NCBI RefSeq assembly: GCF_938045405.1
Contig: NZ_CALIMW010000287.1
Span: 1-14,409 of the forward strand
DNA: 14,409 nt
Source of the DNA: an uncultured Campylobacter sp.
GTDB taxonomy: Bacteria > Campylobacterota > Campylobacteria > Campylobacterales > Campylobacteraceae
Reading direction: 5' to 3'
Positions within the stretch are counted from its first letter, which is position 1; the number at the start of each line of letters is the position of its first letter. Made by a program: the position numbers and the translations under genes. Below the pieces are notes generated by a model. The model saw only the letters and a program-made list of their open reading frames with translations, did not search any database and had not been told where the DNA came from. Below are positions 1-6,313 of the stretch, one piece after another.

Positions 1-15
1 ACCTTTGTAAAAAAT

Positions 16-112
16 GGGCTAAGCTTACTATTATTTTGCAAATTTTAAGCTTAGATTGCCGTTTAAAGCCTTGGCTCGCTTTTTTAAACTTGGTTAGCTT
101 TAAACTTAGCCC
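16..112. repeat. Nested inverted repeats
   Basis: Three perfect inverted pairs are interleaved here: GGGCTAAG at 16-23 with CTTAGCCC at 105-112; CTAAGCTTA at 19-27 with TAAGCTTAG at 46-54; and GTTTAAAGC at 61-69 with GCTTTAAAC at 97-105. The first and third could form one long closing stem and an inner stem, apart from base 105 which both use. The AAGCTT words inside the arms are themselves palindromic, so some pairing is expected from the base composition. It could be a structured transcript or the remains of an intergenic repeat; no function can be assigned. Confidence 0.4.
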
Positions 113-263
113 GCCGCCGTTTCGGGCTATAAATTTAGCTAAATTAAGGGCGCGCGGCGGATAGTCGGAGCGATACTTGAGTCGGTATAACATAAGCGCC
201 TTGCCTAGAAATAAAATTTGCTCCTGCGCAGCTTATCGAGGGTTGAGTAGTCAGTACAATAAA

Positions 264-289
264 TTGATTGCGACGATCTGGGCAATCAA
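264..289 (-). terminator. Probable terminator hairpin of the catabolic operon
   Basis: TTGATTGC (264-271) and GCAATCAA (282-289) are a perfect 8-bp inverted repeat around a 10-base loop. On the minus strand it lies about 53 bases after the stop codon of the MmgE/PrpD gene and is followed by a short T-rich run (TTTATTGT). The T tract is weak and the stem is AT-rich, so efficiency is uncertain, but position and orientation suit the end of the operon. Confidence 0.45.
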
Positions 290-341
290 AATGACGCTTT
301 AAATTTAGCTTGTTTTGAAATTTCACCGGGCTTTGGGCGAA

Positions 342-1691
342 TTATAAAATTTTATCTAAGTCCACCTCGGAACTTTCATAATTTTTTACGGCTTCTTTGA
401 TTGCCAAAAGCCTCTTTTCGCTAAATTTAATAGATGCGCACTGTCTAAATTTTGCAAAAATTTCATCGAAACTTAGTGGATTATCGAAATTTCCTCGGTT
501 GATAAAAACATCTTTTTTTATGATCTTTCCATCTTTTAAAGCAGCCTCTATGTGTCCGGGGAAGTATTTAGGAAAGCCTTCGTTTTTGCGCTTTTCATAG
601 GTTATTTTTTTCGCAAGCTTTATTACCTCTGCTCTATTTAAATTTTCGTAGCTTTTTAAATTTAACTCGCCGTCAAAAAAAGCCGTAGCCATTAAAAACG
701 GCATAGAAAATTTTGCCCCATAAGCTGTTTTTGGAGCGTATTTAAGCTCTATCGGATCGCAGATAAAGCTTATGGGGACCTCATCGACGTAGCACTTTAT
801 GCTTTTTATATCGTCGCTTTTTAGTCCGTCTTTTCTAAGTAAGATCGCGCAGTCGATCAGTCCGTGCGCAAAATGGCAGCTCGGATAGGGCTTGATAGAT
901 ACCTGCATAATCTGCCAAATTTTGCCAAGACCTCTTACAAGCTCGCTTTTGTCGCATTCGCTTTCTATGCCGAAGGTCTTAAAGACATTATCTCTACCTT
1001 CAAAAACACTAACCGGCCCGCTCATTGCGTTTTTTGCGAAATTCACCGCCAAAATAGCGTTATTTACGCAGTTTGCGACGTGTATAACCTTGGAGTTAGA
1101 GCCGTTTGATAAAAATTCGTTGATGCCGCTTGCATAGCTTGCAGCGAGCCCTAAAGCATTTACGCATTCCTCTTGCTTTAGTCTTAATGCTACGCACATA
1201 GCGGTGGTGGCGCCGAAAATCCCTGCGATTGCCGTGGTGTGAAATCCACGTTTATGAAAGCTTCCTTTTGAGGCTATACCAAGTCTTGCGGCGACCTCCC
1301 ATCCCGCTACGAAAGCAGTTAAAATTCTGCGTTTAGGAATTTTCAGGTAGCTCATATAGCTTAGACAAAGGGGCGTTAAAATTGCGCTTGCATGCACGAT
1401 CGCCTCCGTATGCGTATCATCAAAATCAAGCGCGTGCGAGCTGATGGCGTTTATCATTGCCGCATAATTGGGGGCGAATTTTGCATTCCGCCCCCAAATT
1501 TTACATTCTCCGCTACTGCCAGGTAAATTTTTTATGGCTTTTATGGCGTTTTGTACGCTTTGCTCGCTACTACCGGCTATGCCTACGCCGATGCAATCAA
1601 GCATCAGTTCTTTAGCCCGCGATATGACCTCTTGCGGGATATTTTGATAGTTGAGCGTGGAGATAAATTTAGAAATTTCTACCGAGTACAT
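342..1691 (-). CDS. MmgE/PrpD family protein (possible epimerase or dehydratase)
   Basis: 449 residues, the normal length for the MmgE/PrpD family (2-methylcitrate dehydratase, cis-aconitate decarboxylase, iminodisuccinate epimerase). Visible family motifs are the D-F-D-D-T-H box at 89-94, His100, the G-F-H-T-T-A segment with His151, Lys201 in N-S-K-V-I-H, the K-P-Y-P-S-C-H-F-A-H box at 267-276 and A-K-F-S-M-P-F at 326-332. The position usually occupied by Tyr in the last motif is Phe332. It starts at ATG 1691, 5 bases after the stop of the lyase gene and without a clear Shine-Dalgarno, so it is probably translationally coupled. It is the last gene of the cluster. The family assignment is secure; the reaction is not. 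Pairing with a fumarase/aspartase-type lyase recalls the iminodisuccinate epimerase/lyase pair and makes an epimerase acting on a succinyl group plausible (inference). Confidence 0.88.
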   Translation of the reverse strand: MYSVEISKFISTLNYQNIPQEVISRAKELMLDCIGVGIAGSSEQSVQNAIKAIKNLPGSSGECKIWGRNAKFAPNYAAMINAISSHALDFDDTHTEAIVHASAILTPLCLSYMSYLKIPKRRILTAFVAGWEVAARLGIASKGSFHKRGFHTTAIAGIFGATTAMCVALRLKQEECVNALGLAASYASGINEFLSNGSNSKVIHVANCVNNAILAVNFAKNAMSGPVSVFEGRDNVFKTFGIESECDKSELVRGLGKIWQIMQVSIKPYPSCHFAHGLIDCAILLRKDGLKSDDIKSIKCYVDEVPISFICDPIELKYAPKTAYGAKFSMPFLMATAFFDGELNLKSYENLNRAEVIKLAKKITYEKRKNEGFPKYFPGHIEAALKDGKIIKKDVFINRGNFDNPLSFDEIFAKFRQCASIKFSEKRLLAIKEAVKNYESSEVDLDKIL

Positions 1692-1696
1692 GGCGG

Positions 1697-3064
1697 CTAC
1701 TTTAAAATTTTGCTGTTTTTAATTTTTTGTAAAAAATCATTCACAAGCTGTGGGGCATAGCCGACATAAGTCGTCGGATCAAGCAACCTCTCTATCTCTT
1801 TTTTATCGAGGATTTTAGATACGTTTTTATCTTTTAGCAAAACCTCTTTAAAGCTTAGCCCTTCCTCTATGCCTCTCATCGCCGCTTCATAAACTATCTC
1901 GTGAGCGTGCTGCTTACCAAGCCGATCTGCAAGAGCAAACATTACTCGTTCGGCTAAAACGAAGCCGCCTAGCGCATTTAAATTTTTAAGCATCTTATCT
2001 TTTTTGATTTCAAGTCCCGATAGGACGGTTTTCATATTCGCCAAAACCACGGAGAGCATTAAGAAAATTTCAGGCAGTAGCTTCCACTCCATCTTCCACA
2101 CCTGGCCATCTCTTTCATGCTCGTGCCTTTCGATATCCGAGAGTATTGCTATATTGGCTTTAAGGGTATTGCTTACGGTTACTGCATTTTCGCTTATAGC
2201 CGGGTTGCGCTTATGCGGCATCGTGGAGCTTCCCACTTGGCCTTTGCCGAAAGGCTCGGCCACTTCATCAAGCTCGTTGTGCGACATAATTAAAATTTGA
2301 TGAGCGATCTTATTGAAAGTCGCATTAATATTACCAAGTACGTATCCGAGCTCTATAAATCTATCTCGCGCCGGCTGCCAAGAGATATCGGGCGTCTGCA
2401 ATCCTAGCGATGTATCTACGAGTTCTTCAAGCTCATTGCATTTATTGCTTAAAGATGCCTTCGTTCCTACTGCTCCGACTATTAAGCCTACGTATAGTCT
2501 TTTCTCCAGCTCCTCGATCCGCTCAAAATGTCTATTTAGCTCTGATAGCCAAATGGCACTTTTATGACCGAACGTGATGGGAAGAGCCTGTAAGGACAGC
2601 GTCCTACCCATCATCGGAGTATTTTTATGCTCCTTTGTTAGCTTCAAAAGAGCTTTTGCTATATCTTTTAAATCTTTTTTGATAAGACTCAACCCCTCTT
2701 TGAACTGCAAAACAAGACCCGTATCTATGATATCTTGGGTAGTGACGCCAAAATGTACGAATTGTCCGAATTCCTTTTCGCAAGCCTTTTCAAGACCCCT
2801 AACGGTCGGCACGAGTGGATGTTTCGTCTTTTTAAATTCATTAAATATAAAATCCATATCCATAAATTTAAAAAACGCTTTTTTCGAAATTTCATCGGCC
2901 GCTTCTTTTGGAATAATGCCTAGCTTTGCTTGAGCCTTAGCTAGCGCAGCTTCGACGTCGAGCCATTTTTGAATTCTATTTTCTTCGCAAAAAATTTCTC
3001 TCATCTCGGAAGTGCTCCAAGAATCCTGAAGTATGAGCATATCAAAAACGCTTACTTTTTGCAT
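1697..3064 (-). CDS. Fumarase/aspartase-superfamily lyase (PurB/PcaB-like; candidate S- or N-succinyl lyase)
   Basis: 455 residues. The superfamily signature G-S-S-T-M-P-H-K-R-N-P is at 278-288 and carries the catalytic-loop serine. H-F-G-V-T-T-Q-D at 104-111 and E-H-E-R-D at 315-319, followed by W-K-L-L-P-E, resemble 3-carboxymuconate cycloisomerase and adenylosuccinate-lyase-like proteins. The second conserved region reads G-R-T-L-S-L-Q (153-159), so the His of many fumarate-releasing members (G-R-T-H) is Leu. A C-terminal ADSL-type domain covers about 360-447. Family members eliminate or add fumarate across C-N or C-S bonds; a described S-(2-succino) lyase belongs here. The ATG at 3064 follows a good AAAGGA site and starts 11 bases after metC. 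A role in purine synthesis is unlikely in this catabolic setting. The superfamily call is firm; the substrate is unknown. Confidence 0.88.
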   Translation of the reverse strand: MQKVSVFDMLILQDSWSTSEMREIFCEENRIQKWLDVEAALAKAQAKLGIIPKEAADEISKKAFFKFMDMDFIFNEFKKTKHPLVPTVRGLEKACEKEFGQFVHFGVTTQDIIDTGLVLQFKEGLSLIKKDLKDIAKALLKLTKEHKNTPMMGRTLSLQALPITFGHKSAIWLSELNRHFERIEELEKRLYVGLIVGAVGTKASLSNKCNELEELVDTSLGLQTPDISWQPARDRFIELGYVLGNINATFNKIAHQILIMSHNELDEVAEPFGKGQVGSSTMPHKRNPAISENAVTVSNTLKANIAILSDIERHEHERDGQVWKMEWKLLPEIFLMLSVVLANMKTVLSGLEIKKDKMLKNLNALGGFVLAERVMFALADRLGKQHAHEIVYEAAMRGIEEGLSFKEVLLKDKNVSKILDKKEIERLLDPTTYVGYAPQLVNDFLQKIKNSKILK

Positions 3065-3075
3065 GATGCATCCTT

Positions 3076-4239
3076 TTACTTTGAAATTTTATCAAGAGCC
3101 TGGGTCAGATCGGCTATAAGGTCGCTTGCATCTTCAAGTCCGATATGAAATCTCACGAACGGTCCTCTCTTACTCCAATCGCTTGCCGTTCTGGGAGGAA
3201 CGGTAACCGTAGCCAGACTCTCATATCCGCCCCAAGAGGCTCCGATAGAAAACAGTTTAAGATCATCTACAAATTTGATCGCATCTTCTTTACTTATGCC
3301 GTCATTAAATTCTATCGTTACCATTCCATTTGCACCCAAATGATCGCGCATAAAAACATCGTGGTTCGGATGTGTTTTTAGGGTAGGATAAAATATTGTT
3401 TTTATCTCTTTCTTGCTTTGCAAAAATTCTACTATCTTTTTGGCAGATTTTTCATGCTCTCTTAACCTTACACCAAGAGTTCTGATACCTCTTAAGACTA
3501 GATAAGCATCGTCGGGACTTGCCGTAAAGCCGAAAATTTCAGGAAGTTTGTCGAAATTTTTCCACTCTTTTTCATTGATTATTACGGCACCCATTGTTAC
3601 GTCGCTATGACCGCTTAGATACTTTGTCGCGGCAATTACCACGATGTCCACTCCAAGCTTCATTGGATGTAGCAAATAGCCCGAGCTGTATGTGCTGTCT
3701 ATTGCTACGGGGATATTATACGCGTGAGCTATTTCGCAAAGCTTTGGTAGATCAATGATTTCATAAAGAATAGAGCCCGGGCTCTCGCAGAGTATTAATT
3801 TGGTATTCGGTCTTATCTTTGCTTCCACGTCGCTTGCATCGGCTTTGATGAAATCGACCTGCACGTCCACATTCTTTAAAAATTTCTCGCATATCGCACG
3901 AACGGGCCCGTATATGGCGTCGGTTATTATAAAATGAGCTCCCGCGCTTGCGTAATTTAACAAAACCATCGCCAAAGAAGCAAGGCCGGTAGGAAAAAGC
4001 TGGGCTCTGTATCCACCCTCAAGCTCGCAAAGAAGCTTTTCAAGCTCAAAATTAGTGGAAGTTCCTCTCGCGCCGTAGCTTAAGACTCGCTGTGTTTCAC
4101 GAGCTTTTCTCGTCGCCTGCCAAGCGTCGTGATTTTTAAATAAAATCGTAGAAGCCCTCATTACGGGAGCGTTGACAGGGCGGACATCTAAGTTCTCATC
4201 TCCTCTTCCGAGGTGAGTTAATTTGGTATCTAGTTGCAT
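3076..4239 (-). CDS. metC: Cystathionine beta-lyase family PLP enzyme (C-S lyase)
   Basis: 387 residues, matching proteobacterial MetC along its whole length. The PLP lysine is Lys206 in A-A-T-K-Y-L-S-G-H-S-D. Asp181 (A-I-D-S-T) is the residue that contacts the pyridine nitrogen. Tyr55 and Arg58 in S-Y-G-A-R-G-T match the phosphate-binding pair donated by the neighbouring subunit, Tyr110 stacks on PLP, and S-W-G-G-Y-E-S-L near 340 is the substrate-side motif. The family performs beta-elimination of cystathionine and related thioethers, releasing a thiol, pyruvate and ammonia. The start has a strong AGGAG site that touches the dcuC stop codon. Placed between a dicarboxylate carrier and a fumarate-type lyase rather than among methionine genes, it more probably degrades an imported thioether amino acid than makes homocysteine (inference). 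Cysteine desulfhydrase activity is an alternative. Confidence 0.9.
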   Translation of the reverse strand: MQLDTKLTHLGRGDENLDVRPVNAPVMRASTILFKNHDAWQATRKARETQRVLSYGARGTSTNFELEKLLCELEGGYRAQLFPTGLASLAMVLLNYASAGAHFIITDAIYGPVRAICEKFLKNVDVQVDFIKADASDVEAKIRPNTKLILCESPGSILYEIIDLPKLCEIAHAYNIPVAIDSTYSSGYLLHPMKLGVDIVVIAATKYLSGHSDVTMGAVIINEKEWKNFDKLPEIFGFTASPDDAYLVLRGIRTLGVRLREHEKSAKKIVEFLQSKKEIKTIFYPTLKTHPNHDVFMRDHLGANGMVTIEFNDGISKEDAIKFVDDLKLFSIGASWGGYESLATVTVPPRTASDWSKRGPFVRFHIGLEDASDLIADLTQALDKISK

Positions 4240-4249
4240 AAAATTCTCC

Positions 4250-5626
4250 TTATAGATATATAAATGTCATTATTAAATTTGTAAGCCCGGCGACTATCAT
4301 CGGAAGTGCCGTTCTTTTTACTACAGCAAACGGGCTAACCTTGGCGATTGTGGCGACTGCGATGATAGCGGGTGCGATAGGTGACATACATCTACCGAAG
4401 CCCGTCATTATTTGAACCGGTAGGATAATAGAGATTGTCTCGACATTAAATGATTTGGCGATATCCGGGATTAGTCCAGCAAAGCTAAAAAATGCTGCAT
4501 TTCCCGAACCCATCAAAAATGCACTTATTGCAAGAAGGAAAGAGACAAAAACGATGATAGCAAATACACCGACCCCTGCGTCTTTTGCAAAATTTATCAA
4601 AGTATCGACAAAGCCTACTGCTAAAAGACCGCTTGCAAAAACCTGACCGCAGACGATGAGCGAAACGGTGATTACGAAAAGATGACCCATTCCTTTAAAA
4701 AATATCATCAAGGAATTTGCCGTCTCTATGAGGCTTTTGTATCTGACGCACTCAAATAAAATAGCGATCACGGTTGAGATCAGCATAGCTACCGGCACAT
4801 TCATCTTAATGGAGCTGCCAACAATTTTACTAAAGCCGAGTATTAGAACTATCGGAATGATGGGAAGTATAGCATAAATAAGAGGCGGCTTTTTGATCTC
4901 TTTTTCTCCCGTCTCTTTGAGATCCTCCTCCACAGCAACGGCATCAAATACGAAGCCGTCTTTTTTATCAAAATATCTTTGCGAAAAATATACCGTAATC
5001 GCAACGGCTATGATGATAGGAATGGTCGTAGGAAGTTGATGGCTTACGAAATAAACCGCAGGATCGATGCCTGCTACCTTTGAAGCATATATTACGTTTC
5101 CGCTTCCGGGACCGTGATCGATAAACTGGCAAGAGCCTATTACTGAAAGCGCCGAGAGCTTACTAACTCCGGTTCTAATTAAAATAGGATATAGCGTAAC
5201 CATTAAAAGTAGCGCAAGTCCTGCGTGGGATGGGATAAAAAGGACGATGATCTGCACTACGAAGTAAGAAACGACTAGTAGTACATATGGATTTTTGACT
5301 TTTTGAAGCGGCTTTTCAAATACCTTAAAAAGCGAATAACTAGCTCCTACGTGATCCATATATGCAGAAAATCCTGCGATACACATAAGCGTAAGTCCAA
5401 GCCCCGCAAGGGTGGAGGACATCTTTTGATTTATTACTTCAAATAGATCAAAAAATGCAAAATTCAGACTCTTCTTAGGATCTATAATTTCTCCTATGCC
5501 AAAAATAGCGGCTAACGATAATAACAAAAGTCCGCTTATGAGTAAGGCGGCGTGCGCGTTAACCTTTTTATAAAGCATAAAAACCAAGAATGCTATGACA
5601 GCCAAGGCTATGATTAGTCCTAACAT
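4250..5626 (-). CDS. dcuC: DcuC-family anaerobic C4-dicarboxylate carrier
   Basis: 458 residues, close to the length of E. coli DcuC, and almost entirely hydrophobic helices from residue 1 on. Conserved segments include P-Y-V-L-L-V-V-S-Y-F (113-122), the G-L-A-L-L-L-M-V-T-L-Y-P stretch (136-147), G-S-G-N-A-A-F-F (373-380), G-R-C-M-S-P-I (411-417) and a K-V-S-P-F-A-V-V-K-R-T motif (429-439). A charged cytoplasmic loop lies at about 219-247. DcuC proteins move fumarate, succinate and related dicarboxylates under anaerobic conditions. The re-entrant-like segment at 168-177 reads F-I-D-H-G-P-G-S-G-N, which differs from the E. coli protein as I recall it and might reflect another substrate. An AAGGAC site precedes ATG 5626. 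Its place between ridA and metC suggests that it imports the substrate of this pathway or exchanges it for succinate. Confidence 0.9.
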   Translation of the reverse strand: MLGLIIALAVIAFLVFMLYKKVNAHAALLISGLLLLSLAAIFGIGEIIDPKKSLNFAFFDLFEVINQKMSSTLAGLGLTLMCIAGFSAYMDHVGASYSLFKVFEKPLQKVKNPYVLLVVSYFVVQIIVLFIPSHAGLALLLMVTLYPILIRTGVSKLSALSVIGSCQFIDHGPGSGNVIYASKVAGIDPAVYFVSHQLPTTIPIIIAVAITVYFSQRYFDKKDGFVFDAVAVEEDLKETGEKEIKKPPLIYAILPIIPIVLILGFSKIVGSSIKMNVPVAMLISTVIAILFECVRYKSLIETANSLMIFFKGMGHLFVITVSLIVCGQVFASGLLAVGFVDTLINFAKDAGVGVFAIIVFVSFLLAISAFLMGSGNAAFFSFAGLIPDIAKSFNVETISIILPVQIMTGFGRCMSPIAPAIIAVATIAKVSPFAVVKRTALPMIVAGLTNLIMTFIYL

Positions 5627-5709
5627 TGTTTTGTCCTTAATTATTACGTTTGTTCGTATAAATTTAAAATACGAATACGGATAAATTTAACCTTATGATT
5701 AAATTTATC
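5627..5709 (-). promoter_or_regulatory. ridA-dcuC gap with an inverted repeat
   Basis: This 83-base AT-rich gap contains a perfect inverted repeat, TTCGTAT at 5653-5659 and ATACGAA at 5669-5675 with a 9-base spacer, plus a GATAAATTT word at 5680-5688 that also occurs three times upstream of ridA. It could be an operator, an internal promoter region or an attenuating hairpin that lowers expression of the downstream genes relative to ridA. There is no T tract after the repeat, so a plain terminator is less likely. Confidence 0.35.
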
Positions 5710-6066
5710 TTATTTTTCGGCGATAACTTCTATCTCCACCATAGCGCCTTTTGGTAGATCTTTTACCGCAAAGGCGCTTCTTGCCGGATACGGCGCTTTA
5801 AAAAAGCCGCCGTAAATTTCATTCATTTTGGCAAAATTTTGAATATCCGATAAAAACACGGTTGTTTTTACGATATTTTCAAAATTTAAACCAAGCTCGC
5901 ATAAAACGGCTTCTATATTTTGCAGCGATCGTTTCGTCTGGGCTTCTATGCCCTCCACAAGCCCACCGCTCGTAGGATTGATCGGCAGCTGACCCGAGAT
6001 AAATATCAGATCTCCGCAGATTCTATAAACGCTATAAGGACCTATAGCCTTTGGGTAGTTTTCCAT
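5710..6066 (-). CDS. ridA: RidA family enamine/imine deaminase
   Basis: 118 residues, a full-length single-domain RidA (YjgF/YER057c/UK114). Typical segments are A-I-G-P-Y near 7-11, I-S-G-Q-L-P-I-N-P at 23-31, K-T-T-V-F-L-S-D at 67-74, and P-A-R-S-A-F at 94-99 with the substrate carboxylate-binding Arg96, followed by Glu111 in V-E-I-E-V-I-A. RidA hydrolyses the 2-aminoacrylate/2-iminopropionate released by PLP-dependent beta-eliminations, giving pyruvate and ammonia. That fits a cluster with a MetC-type lyase, where 2-aminoacrylate would be a direct product. ATG 6066 has an excellent AGGAGG site. It is the first structural gene after the regulator, with a long upstream region carrying repeated motifs. 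Cytoplasmic trimer by family knowledge. Confidence 0.93.
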   Translation of the reverse strand: MENYPKAIGPYSVYRICGDLIFISGQLPINPTSGGLVEGIEAQTKRSLQNIEAVLCELGLNFENIVKTTVFLSDIQNFAKMNEIYGGFFKAPYPARSAFAVKDLPKGAMVEIEVIAEK

Positions 6067-6121
6067 ACGTTTCCTCCTGGCGATAAAATTTTATTGTTCT
6101 TGAAAATTTTACAGGAAACTA

Positions 6122-6162
6122 GATAAATTTTTATTGAATTTGGATAAATTTGAGATAAATTT
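6122..6162 (-). repeat. Three GATAAATTT direct repeats in the ridA leader
   Basis: GATAAATTT occurs at 6122-6130, 6143-6151 and 6154-6162, that is 21 and 11 bases apart, or about two turns and one turn of the helix. A fourth copy lies upstream of dcuC (5680-5688). The word is AT-rich and AAATTT is common throughout this genome, so chance is possible, but the phasing is suggestive of a binding array downstream of the likely start of transcription. Confidence 0.3.
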
Positions 6163-6168
6163 CTTATA
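6163..6168 (-). promoter_or_regulatory. Candidate -10 element of the ridA operon
   Basis: On the minus strand this reads TATAAG, one base from the TATAAT consensus that dominates epsilonproteobacterial sigma-70 promoters. It is preceded by AT-rich sequence without a good -35 box, as is usual in Campylobacter. Transcription would start near 6156 and leave a leader of about 90 bases before ridA. The proximal TTTACGGAC repeat would then sit just upstream of the -10 element. Confidence 0.35.
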
Positions 6169-6180
6169 TTTGATTTGAAA

Positions 6181-6220
6181 TTTACGGACATCATTGACTT
6201 AATAGCTATATTTTACGGAC
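6181..6220 (-). promoter_or_regulatory. Direct-repeat operator candidate upstream of ridA
   Basis: TTTACGGAC occurs exactly twice in a row of 40 bases, at 6181-6189 and 6212-6220, with starts 31 bases apart, close to three helical turns. A small palindrome ATAGCTAT (6202-6209) lies between them. On the minus strand the repeats read GTCCGTAAA and stand immediately upstream of the candidate -10 element. GC-containing 9-mers duplicated in such AT-rich sequence are less likely by chance than the AAATTT words. The neighbouring YheO/DauR-type regulator is the obvious candidate to bind here (inference). Confidence 0.4.
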
Positions 6221-6254
6221 TTTACTTTATTTAATAAAAAATTATTGATTATGG

Positions 6255-6287
6255 GTAAAAGTGAGTAAAAGCGCCGACTGCGCGTCG
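6255..6287 (-). terminator. Weak terminator-like hairpin after the regulator, with CTTTTAC repeats
   Basis: About 27 bases after the regulator stop codon the minus strand has a short GC-rich hairpin (CGAC at 6275-6278 pairing with GTCG at 6284-6287, with imperfect flanking pairs). It is followed by two CTTTTAC words (plus-strand GTAAAAG at 6255-6261 and 6265-6271) spaced exactly 10 bases apart. It could partly end regulator transcription; the stem is only four perfect pairs. The two repeats may instead belong to the regulatory region of ridA. Confidence 0.28.
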
Positions 6288-6313
6288 CGATCGGTTAAGC
6301 TTTATGCGAAATT

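Larger units (their letters stand above)
1..341. other. Non-coding end region downstream of the catabolic cluster
   Basis: No convincing gene is visible in these 341 bases. The only minus-strand reading frame of any size (about 144-326) has no recognisable motif or ribosome binding site and looks spurious. The stretch holds a terminator-like hairpin just after the mmgE stop (264-289), several nested inverted repeats (16-112) and a small GC-rich hairpin (GCCCG at 109-113 pairing with CGGGC at 123-127). No tRNA-like cloverleaf was found by eye. Confidence 0.6.

Noticed and set aside
144..326. Minus-strand 60-codon frame downstream of mmgE
   Set aside because: No recognisable motif or ribosome binding site, and it covers the terminator-like hairpin at 264-289.
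342..1691. prpD (2-methylcitrate dehydratase)
   Set aside because: No other methylcitrate-cycle gene (prpB, prpC) is present and the neighbours indicate another pathway.
2574..2933. Plus-strand 119-codon frame opposite the lyase gene
   Set aside because: Antisense shadow of a well-conserved enzyme; no independent motif or ribosome binding site.
1697..3064. purB (purine biosynthesis adenylosuccinate lyase)
   Set aside because: The motifs fit the PcaB-like branch better and the gene sits in a catabolic/transport cluster; kept as a superfamily lyase.
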